Source: a bacterium (GTDB lineage Bacteria; Planctomycetota; B15-G4; JADJEK01). Taken from it: a stretch of 10,455 bases of DNA. The notes below the pieces were generated by a model that saw nothing but the letters and a program-made list of their open reading frames with translations, ran no database searches and was not told where the DNA came from. This document shows positions 5,179-10,455 of the stretch, one piece after another (position 1 is the first letter of the stretch; each line of letters starts with the position of its first letter). A program made the translations under genes and the position numbers. The stretch covers positions 1 through 10,455 of the forward strand of contig JAUIEL010000189.1 in the NCBI GenBank assembly GCA_030428825.1, read 5' to 3'.

Positions 5179-7584
5179 TCACCACCGGTCGCCGTCGCAC
5201 GCGGAGTCTCCGTCCTGTCCGATCGGGCTCCCCGGCGGGAGCGGCGGGGCGTCCCACGGCGCGGTCGTCGCCGCGGGTGGGAACGGGGCTCCGCGGAGGA
5301 ACGCGTCGGCGCGTCGACGTGCGGCGCTCGCGACGCGGCCGGACGGGCCGGGGAGCGCGAGCCGCTCGATCCGGAGCAGCGCGGCGCCCCGGACGGCGGC
5401 GGGCGCGGCGTCGGTCGCGGCGAGCTCGAGGAGCCGATCGAGCGCGACCGACGCCACGACCTCGCGGAGCGCGTCGGCGCGCGGGTCGTCGCCCGGCGGA
5501 TCGACGATCCGGCGCTCGACGGCGTCGAGCAGCTCGTCGAGGCCGGGGAGGGACGGGTCGCGGCGGTGCTGGTCGAGCAGTCGCGCCGCGCGGGCCGGGT
5601 GGAGGAGCGCTCGGACGACGTGGTCCGCCGCCGCGGCCGCCGCGCCGAGCGGATCGAACGTCGGTCCGGTCCGCCCGCGGAACCGCTCGCGGCTCGAACG
5701 CGCGCCGGGCGGCGCCGGGAGGAGGCGCGCCGCGATCCGCTCCGGGACGTCGAGCACGTCCGGGTCGAGGCAGTCGAGGAGCGCGAAGAGGGCCGCCCGC
5801 TGTCGCGCGCCGTCGACCGGCCGCGCCTCGCCGCCGCCGTGATCGTAGGCGACGCCGGCGACGAGCTTCGCGGCCGCTTCGGCCTGGTACCGGTGGTGGA
5901 GGAAGACCGGGACGAACGTCTCCTCGTCCGGAGGGACGTGCCGTTCGAGCGCGATCCGCCGGACGGCGAGGTCGTGACGGAGCTGCGCGACCGGGTCGCC
6001 GCCGTTGTCCCAGAGGTGCGCGAGCGGATGCGCCGAGCCGAGCGGCCGCGCGTCGTCGTCCGACGCGAACGTCAGCCCGCCCGCGGTCGCCTCGTCGATC
6101 AGCGCCGCGAGCGCCGCCGCCTCGTCGGTCCCCGGCGGGAACTCGGCGTAGCCGTACCGGATCGCGAAGACGTCCCACGCGCCGACGCCGACGCCGTACG
6201 CGTCGGAGAAGTCGAGCGTCCCGTCGTCGGCGATCCCGATCCGCGGCGCCGGATAGTCCATGACCGACGCCCGGTCGCCGTAGGTGCTCGCCGCGAAGTT
6301 GTGCTGGAGGCCGAGCGTGTGCCCGACCTCGTGCGCCGCGAGCTGTCGGATGCGGGCGAGCGCGAGCGGCACCGGATCGGCGGCGCCGAGCCCCTCGAAC
6401 AGGCGCCGGTCCTGTCGCACGCGGAGCGACCCGAGCCGGACGTTCCCCTTCACCATCTCGCCGGTCCGCGGGTCGTGGACGCCGCCGCCGTAGCTCCAGC
6501 CGCGGGTCGAGCGGTGGACCCAGTGGATCGTGTGGTAGCGGACGTCGAGCGGGTGCGCCCCCTCCGGCAGGACCTCGACCCGGAACGCGTCGACGAACCC
6601 CGCCGCCTCGAACGCGCGCGCCCACCACGACGCCCCTTCGATCAGCGCGTCCCGGATCGCCGGCGGCGCGCCGCGGTCGACGTGGTAGACGATCGGACGC
6701 TTCACCTTTCCGCGCGAGGCGGCCGGGTCGACGCGCTCGAGGCGGTGGCGACGGATCCAGCGCCGCTCGATCGGGGCGTCGAGGGGCGCCGCGTAGTCGA
6801 GGAACGACACCGCGCCGTACCCCGCCCGCGGGTGCGCCGCGCGCGGTCGGTACCCGTCGTCCGGGAGCCGGACCAGCGAGTGGTGTTGGACGAGCGTCGC
6901 CGCCTCCCCCGTCGCCGCGGTCTCGGCGACGCCCGCCGCGGGGCGCCCGGTCGCCCGGAACGTCAGCCGCGCCTCGAACTCGACGTTCTCCGGGAACGCG
7001 AGGCACGCGCGCGGGTCGAGGACGCTCGCGTCCCGGTCGAGCTCGTGCTTCGGCGCCTCCTTCCCCTCGCCGGCGAGCGTCCGCGCGATCCCGTCCGCGT
7101 CCCGCACCACGAACGACGTCAGATCGACGGCGAACGTCCCGTCCGGATCGCGCCCGACGACGTCGCCCGCCCAGAGGACCGACGGCGCGAACGACTCGAC
7201 GACGGCGCGCCGCTCGTCCGCGACCTCCGATGAGGCGCGGAACTTCAGGTTCTCCTGTTCGACGAGCAGCTTCCGCCCGACCCGGACGAACCGGACGACG
7301 CGGCTCGGGCCGAGCCGCCCGCGGTCGAGCCCGATCGGGTTCGACCCGAGCCCGCTCGCGAGGCCGGTGACGTACAGGAATCGACCCGCGACCCCGTCGC
7401 CGTCCGGCGGCGGAAGGACGGCGAGGAGTCGGGCGCGGTCTTTGTCGACGCGCAGGTCGAGGAGTCCGGCCCGCGTCTCGCACTCCGCGGTCGCCTCGGC
7501 GACGGTCGGGAGCGGCGCGGCGGACCTCTCGTCGCCGTCGGGCGGCGCGGCGAAGAGCGTGAGCAGCAGCGGGAGAGCGGTCAT
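5179..7584 (-). CDS. Secreted zinc-dependent metalloprotease, DUF5117 family (metzincin-type)
   Basis: This is a predicted exported zinc endopeptidase of 801 aa, within the usual size for DUF5117-containing proteases. A short hydrophobic N-terminus (residues 3-13) looks like a weak signal peptide without the usual basic residue. The N-terminal half (about 60-290) corresponds to DUF5117. The catalytic part follows, with HEVGHTLGLQH at 418-428 (zinc ligands His418, His422 and His428, general base Glu419) and the Met-turn SVMDYP (Met442). Family landmarks GASWWARAFEAAGF (317-330), WVHRSTRGWSYGG (355-367), NFAASTYGDRASVMDYP (429-445), HLWDNG and HHRYQ are all present. GGAGG at 7591-7595 on the minus strand, 6 nt before the ATG, fixes the start. 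The C-terminal third is Ala/Arg-rich and probably helical. The natural substrate of this family is not known to me. The gene lies 55 nt downstream of the Rpn-like gene on the same strand. Confidence 0.93.
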   Translation of the reverse strand: MTALPLLLTLFAAPPDGDERSAAPLPTVAEATAECETRAGLLDLRVDKDRARLLAVLPPPDGDGVAGRFLYVTGLASGLGSNPIGLDRGRLGPSRVVRFVRVGRKLLVEQENLKFRASSEVADERRAVVESFAPSVLWAGDVVGRDPDGTFAVDLTSFVVRDADGIARTLAGEGKEAPKHELDRDASVLDPRACLAFPENVEFEARLTFRATGRPAAGVAETAATGEAATLVQHHSLVRLPDDGYRPRAAHPRAGYGAVSFLDYAAPLDAPIERRWIRRHRLERVDPAASRGKVKRPIVYHVDRGAPPAIRDALIEGASWWARAFEAAGFVDAFRVEVLPEGAHPLDVRYHTIHWVHRSTRGWSYGGGVHDPRTGEMVKGNVRLGSLRVRQDRRLFEGLGAADPVPLALARIRQLAAHEVGHTLGLQHNFAASTYGDRASVMDYPAPRIGIADDGTLDFSDAYGVGVGAWDVFAIRYGYAEFPPGTDEAAALAALIDEATAGGLTFASDDDARPLGSAHPLAHLWDNGGDPVAQLRHDLAVRRIALERHVPPDEETFVPVFLHHRYQAEAAAKLVAGVAYDHGGGEARPVDGARQRAALFALLDCLDPDVLDVPERIAARLLPAPPGARSSRERFRGRTGPTFDPLGAAAAAADHVVRALLHPARAARLLDQHRRDPSLPGLDELLDAVERRIVDPPGDDPRADALREVVASVALDRLLELAATDAAPAAVRGAALLRIERLALPGPSGRVASAARRRADAFLRGAPFPPAATTAPWDAPPLPPGSPIGQDGDSACDGDRW

Positions 7585-7590
7585 CGGAGT

Positions 7591-7595
7591 CCTCC
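7591..7595 (-). promoter_or_regulatory. Ribosome-binding site GGAGG of the metalloprotease
   Basis: On the minus strand GGAGG stands 6 nt before the ATG at 7584, and no other in-frame start is seen in the 55-nt gap. A weak -10-like TACGCT (complement of 7611-7616) lies further upstream, so a private promoter is possible but not supported by a -35 element. Confidence 0.7.
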
Positions 7596-7639
7596 GGAGC
7601 GGGGAGGACGAGCGTAGCGAACCGGCGAGAGCCGAGCGG

Positions 7640-8623
7640 TCAGGAGACGACGTCCTCCAGCCGCCCGGCGTCGAGGAGCCGGTCGAGCCAGCGGTGGAGG
7701 TCGTCGAGCGGGGCGGCTTCGATCCGCGCCGCGACGTCGTGCGGGACGTCGCCGAAGCGACGCTGCATCAGACGGAGCAGGTTGTCGGCGGCCTCGTGTC
7801 GGCGGCCCACCTCACGCCCTTCCTCTCGTCTCGCTTCGGCGAAGGTTCTCATGGTCGTCCTCATCGTCTCCCGTTCCGGAGCGTCGAGCACCGGGGCGAG
7901 CTTCTCGTCGAAGCGTTCGCCGGCGTCCTCGCCGCTCACCTCGAACCCATACGATAACAGGGCCTCGATCGCGGCGAGGCCGGTCGGCGAGCGGAGGAGG
8001 GCCCGGACGAGGTCGGCCCACCGGACGATCCGGTCGAACAGGTCGTCGGCGCGGGCGTGCTTCAGGGCGAGGTGGGCGAGCGCGGCGAACGCGGCGTCGC
8101 CGACCCGGGCGCGGAGGAGGTCGTCGTCGATCGCCGAGAGGTCGGTCAGGTGGTAGCCGATCTCCGGGGCGAAGGGCGCCGCGGCGTCGGCGAGGTCTCG
8201 CGGTCCGCAGAGGGCGGAGAGACGGCGCGGCGTGCGGAACGGCCGGGCGCCGGCGTACAGGACGACGGGGACGATCCACGGCAGCTCGCGCGCGCGGCGG
8301 TGGCGGCCCCTCCAGCCCTCGTGGATCCGGACCGCGCTCCGGGAGAGGTCGTGGGGGAGCCAGCGGTCGGGCGTGCTCTTGTGCTCGAACAGGAGGTGGA
8401 CGAGGAGCGGCGCGTCGCCACCGTGCACCGGCGTCGAGAAGAGGAGGTCGGAGCGCCGCTCGCGCATCCGCTCGTCGACGTGGACGTCCGCTTCGCGGCG
8501 GAGCCGGGCGAGGTCGATCCGCTCGACGAGCGCACGCGGGAGGAACGCGCGGAAGTGGGCCCGCGCGACCTCGAGGTCGGCGAACGCCCGGCGCGCGAAC
8601 CGGTCGTGGGGGGTGTTCGGCAT
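7640..8623 (-). CDS. Rpn-family PD-(D/E)XK nuclease / transposase-like protein with DUF4351 tail
   Basis: This 327-aa protein has the full Rpn (YhgA-like) layout. It begins MPNTPHDRFARRAF, the usual start of the family, followed by FRAFLPRALVERID (24-37). The nuclease core has Asp59 in SDLLF and Glu80-x-Lys82 in LLFEHKS, giving a D-(D/E)xK site. The motif DRWLPHDLSRSAVRIHEGW (86-104) and PVVLYAG (119-125) follow. Residues about 275-327 (AADNLLRLMQRRFGDVP, then RWLDRLLDAGRLEDVV) match the DUF4351 helical tail. E. coli Rpn proteins are DNA endonucleases that promote RecA-independent recombination; the family is often annotated as transposase, but no terminal repeats are seen here. The frame is open upstream to about 9676, but the Rpn homology begins at 8623. 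No ribosome-binding site precedes this ATG, so the start is chosen by homology. It is divergent from the NACHT gene. Confidence 0.88.
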   Translation of the reverse strand: MPNTPHDRFARRAFADLEVARAHFRAFLPRALVERIDLARLRREADVHVDERMRERRSDLLFSTPVHGGDAPLLVHLLFEHKSTPDRWLPHDLSRSAVRIHEGWRGRHRRARELPWIVPVVLYAGARPFRTPRRLSALCGPRDLADAAAPFAPEIGYHLTDLSAIDDDLLRARVGDAAFAALAHLALKHARADDLFDRIVRWADLVRALLRSPTGLAAIEALLSYGFEVSGEDAGERFDEKLAPVLDAPERETMRTTMRTFAEARREEGREVGRRHEAADNLLRLMQRRFGDVPHDVAARIEAAPLDDLHRWLDRLLDAGRLEDVVS

Positions 8624-8864
8624 CGGAGGAGAGACGCGCGCGGAAGGAGGGCGGTGACACGAGGAGGCGACGTCGGCGGCGCACGGCGACCGCGAAGGGG
8701 GCGAGAGGCGGTCTCTCGGCGGGATCGATGGAGTCCGAGCGCGGGTCCGACGATCGTGCGCACGGGACCGGCACGCACGGTGTGGCACGGGCGGGGAGGT
8801 TGCGCGTCCGTTGCGGCTCCCTACGATTCGAGGCGCGCCGAGGGAGAGCGAACACGGGGAGACG
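8624..8864. promoter_or_regulatory. Divergent intergenic region between the Rpn-like and NACHT genes
   Basis: These 241 nt must hold the promoters of both divergent genes. Toward the NACHT gene a sigma70-like pair is visible (see 8800-8827). Toward the Rpn-like gene I cannot identify a convincing -10 box. The stretch 8759-8792 contains three GCACGG repeats, which might be binding sites, but spacing is irregular. No small gene with a credible start and ribosome-binding site was found. Confidence 0.4.
8800..8827 (+). promoter_or_regulatory. Sigma70-like promoter TTGCGC-16-TACGAT before the NACHT gene
   Basis: TTGCGC (8800-8805) and TACGAT (8822-8827) are 16 nt apart, and the -10 ends 37 nt before the ATG at 8865. 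The -10 hexamer is identical to the one proposed for paralogue 2 at 1230-1235, which supports its use in this genome. It is the best promoter-like pair in the window, but is unproven. Confidence 0.45.
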
Positions 8865-10455
8865 ATGGCCGAGGAAGAGGACGACGTCATGGATCCAGGG
8901 CCGGCCGCGGGGCGGCGGGCGTTCGTGATCTGGGACTTCGAGACCGAGGGGGTGCGGTCGTCCGTCGAGTTCCTTTCGACGCGCGCGCCCAAGCCTCTCG
9001 AGTCGGTCTTCGTCCCCGGGTACTCCACCGCGGTCGGGGAGATCTGGCGCGACGTCGTCGAGAAGGGGCTGAACGACGCGACGTTCGTGCTCGCCCTCGT
9101 CGACCTCCCGAACGCGAACGTCGGGTACGAGATCGGGTTCGCGCTCGGCCTCGGCAAGCCGGTGCGGCTGGCGTGGGCCGGCGAGCGGCTTCCGGGATGG
9201 GTCGGTCGGCCGCCGTTCACGAGCCACCTGATCGACCGGGGCCGCTCGCTCGACGACATGCGCACGCTCCTCGCGTCGGCGGAAGGGCTGCCGATCCCGA
9301 CCGATCCCGAGCGCGGAGAGGACGTCCTCCTCCTCTGCCCGAACGAGGGGGAGGGGCAGGCAATGGTCGAGACGGCGCGCGAGCTGAAGCCGGACTGGCG
9401 CACCCTCCCGAGCGAGGGGTGGACGCTGAAGGACCTCCCCGAGCAGCTCCGCGGGGTCGGCCGGGTCGTCTGGCTCGTGGCGCCGTTCCACTCCGAGCGG
9501 GATCGGCGAGACGGGCAGGAGAACGCGGCGGCGGCGGTCGTGGCGGGGTTCGCGGAGGCGCACCGCATCCCGGTCGACGTGCTGCAGCACGTGCGGGCGC
9601 GGAAGGTCGTCGACGTCGCGCACCGGGCGAAGGCGTTCGACAGCCTGAAGACGCTCGAGCCGCTCGTACGGGCCATCGGGAAGCCCGCGTCGACGAAGGC
9701 GGACGTCGCCGCCGCGTACCGACTGCACGTGCGGGACGTCCACGGCGCGCCGCTCCCGTTTTTCGGGGGGAAGGGGCTCCTCGACGTCTACGTCGAGCTG
9801 CGGCTCACGCGGCGGCGAGGCGGCGACGGGGAGGGCGGCCCGCCGGAGGAGATCGTCGGGCGAGCGAAGGAGCTCCTCGAGAATCGGGAGCATCGATCGG
9901 CGTGGACGCTCCAGCAGCTCGTCGAGGAAGAGTCGAAGGGTGACGGTCCCGCCCGTCTCGTGGTCCTCGGCGACCCGGGGGCGGGGAAGTCGACGGGGCT
10001 CCGGCGCCTGGCGTACGAACTCGGCGCGGCGGACGACGGGCCGGTCCCCGTCCTCGTCCATCTCGGGGCGTTCGCCGCCGGCGACGTCCACCCGTTCGCG
10101 CTCGCCGAGCAGGAGCTGCGGGCGTCGCGCATCGAGGTGAACGCCGACGGCCTCGCGACGCGGCTGCACAAGCTCGCGAAGGACGGCAACGTCTGGCTCC
10201 TGTTCGACGGGCTCGACGAGGTCGACAAGGCGGGGCGCGTGCGCGTTCGGCATCGCCTCCGCTCGCTCGCCGGCGAGCTCGGCCGGTGCCCGATCGTCGT
10301 GACCAGCCGGGAGGCCGGCTACGAACCGATGGGGGACGGCTTCGACGAGGCGAAGATCCTCCCGCTGGCCCGCCCGCAGCAGGAGAAGCTCCTCCGCCGT
10401 TGGCTCGGCGCCGACGTCGACGCGGCGGCGCTCCTCGATCGCCTCCCTCCCCGCG
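8865..10455 (+). CDS. NACHT STAND NTPase with nucleoside-deoxyribosyltransferase-like N-terminus (partial, 3' end outside window)
   Basis: The first 530 residues are present; the frame runs open through the right edge. Residues about 18-125 resemble a nucleoside 2-deoxyribosyltransferase/TIR-like Rossmann domain, with FVLALVD (74-80) then NVGYEIGFALGLGKPV (85-100), where Glu89 is the likely active-site acid. Residues about 151-268 form a second Rossmann-like segment without that Glu. Residues 284-314 (YRLHVRD, then LLDVYVELRL) are the strand region that usually precedes NACHT. The NACHT core has Walker A GDPGAGKST (369-377), Walker B LLFDGLDEV (445-453) and the sensor-type VVTSREAGY (478-486). 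In this class ATP-driven oligomerisation activates the N-terminal effector after a C-terminal sensor detects a trigger; many members are anti-phage defences. Start: GGGGAG at 8856-8861 precedes the ATG at 8865. An in-frame ATG at 8889 with upstream GAGGAAGAGG is an alternative that loses only 8 residues before the first domain. The sensor is not in the window, so the trigger cannot be inferred. Confidence 0.88.
   Translation, partial: MAEEEDDVMDPGPAAGRRAFVIWDFETEGVRSSVEFLSTRAPKPLESVFVPGYSTAVGEIWRDVVEKGLNDATFVLALVDLPNANVGYEIGFALGLGKPVRLAWAGERLPGWVGRPPFTSHLIDRGRSLDDMRTLLASAEGLPIPTDPERGEDVLLLCPNEGEGQAMVETARELKPDWRTLPSEGWTLKDLPEQLRGVGRVVWLVAPFHSERDRRDGQENAAAAVVAGFAEAHRIPVDVLQHVRARKVVDVAHRAKAFDSLKTLEPLVRAIGKPASTKADVAAAYRLHVRDVHGAPLPFFGGKGLLDVYVELRLTRRRGGDGEGGPPEEIVGRAKELLENREHRSAWTLQQLVEEESKGDGPARLVVLGDPGAGKSTGLRRLAYELGAADDGPVPVLVHLGAFAAGDVHPFALAEQELRASRIEVNADGLATRLHKLAKDGNVWLLFDGLDEVDKAGRVRVRHRLRSLAGELGRCPIVVTSREAGYEPMGDGFDEAKILPLARPQQEKLLRRWLGADVDAAALLDRLPPR

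Noticed and set aside
5566..7233. Plus-strand open frame of 555 codons opposite the metalloprotease
   Set aside because: It is a low-complexity Arg/Val/Asp-rich translation with no motif, opposite a gene with a perfect metzincin site.
7640..8623. Treating the Rpn-like gene as part of an insertion sequence
   Set aside because: Rpn proteins are often labelled transposases, but I found no flanking terminal inverted repeats or target-site duplication.
8750..8757. Palindrome ACGATCGT as an operator in the divergent gap
   Set aside because: It is an isolated 8-nt palindrome in a CG-rich gap, expected by chance, with no second copy placed symmetrically.
8624..9676. N-terminal extension of the Rpn-like protein to an upstream in-frame ATG
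   Set aside because: The extension is Ser/Arg/Pro-rich, lies antisense to the NACHT gene, and Rpn homology begins exactly at the ATG at 8623.
8057..9943. Plus-strand open frame of 628 codons overlapping the Rpn-like and NACHT genes
   Set aside because: It spans two divergent genes and their intergenic region in a different frame, and its translation is Arg/Gly-rich. The frame starting at 8865 has Walker motifs instead.
7812..10253. Minus-strand open frame of 813 codons covering the right third of the window
   Set aside because: It is antisense to the NACHT gene and out of frame with the Rpn-like gene. It has no ribosome-binding site or recognisable domain.

Overview
The window is GC-rich throughout. 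It carries seven complete protein genes and one gene cut off by the right edge. I see no rRNA, tRNA, CRISPR array or insertion sequence. Codon third positions are nearly all G or C, so long stop-free shadow frames occur on both strands; genes were chosen by protein motifs, ribosome-binding sites and packing. The organism is probably an uncultured high-GC bacterium of the Planctomycetota or a similar environmental lineage. The hints are secreted proteins ending in a Gly-rich module of the kind common in planctomycete exported proteins, a DUF5117-type metalloprotease, and an Rpn/DUF4351 protein. This assignment is an inference and not secure.

Left part (90-3526): three tandem paralogues of 363, 358 and 358 aa. 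Each has a signal peptide, a predicted non-catalytic glutamine-amidotransferase-like (GIFT/DUF4350-like) domain and the same 126-residue C-terminal module. Each has its own extended -10-like box 41-42 nt before its ATG. The C-terminal modules of copies 2 and 3 are almost identical in DNA while the domains before them have diverged, which suggests gene conversion. Right behind copy 3 (3-nt gap, then a 4-nt overlap) lie a six-helix voltage-gated-type potassium channel with a C-terminal zinc ribbon and a membrane-anchored protein with a BamE/SmpA-like end. Copy 3, the channel and the anchored protein look like one transcription unit.

Middle (5179-8623, minus strand): a gene for an Rpn-family PD-(D/E)XK nuclease with a DUF4351 tail, followed 55 nt downstream by a secreted DUF5117-type zinc metalloprotease carrying a perfect metzincin signature. 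This pair converges on the left operon.

Right edge (8865 to the end, plus strand, divergent from the nuclease): the first 530 residues of a STAND NTPase. It has a nucleoside-deoxyribosyltransferase-like N-terminal domain with a conserved Glu, a second Rossmann-like segment that looks like a degenerate copy of the first, and a NACHT domain with clear Walker A and Walker B motifs. This is the best candidate for an uncharacterised (probably anti-phage or self/non-self) system. The sensor half lies outside the window, so the system cannot be defined from here.
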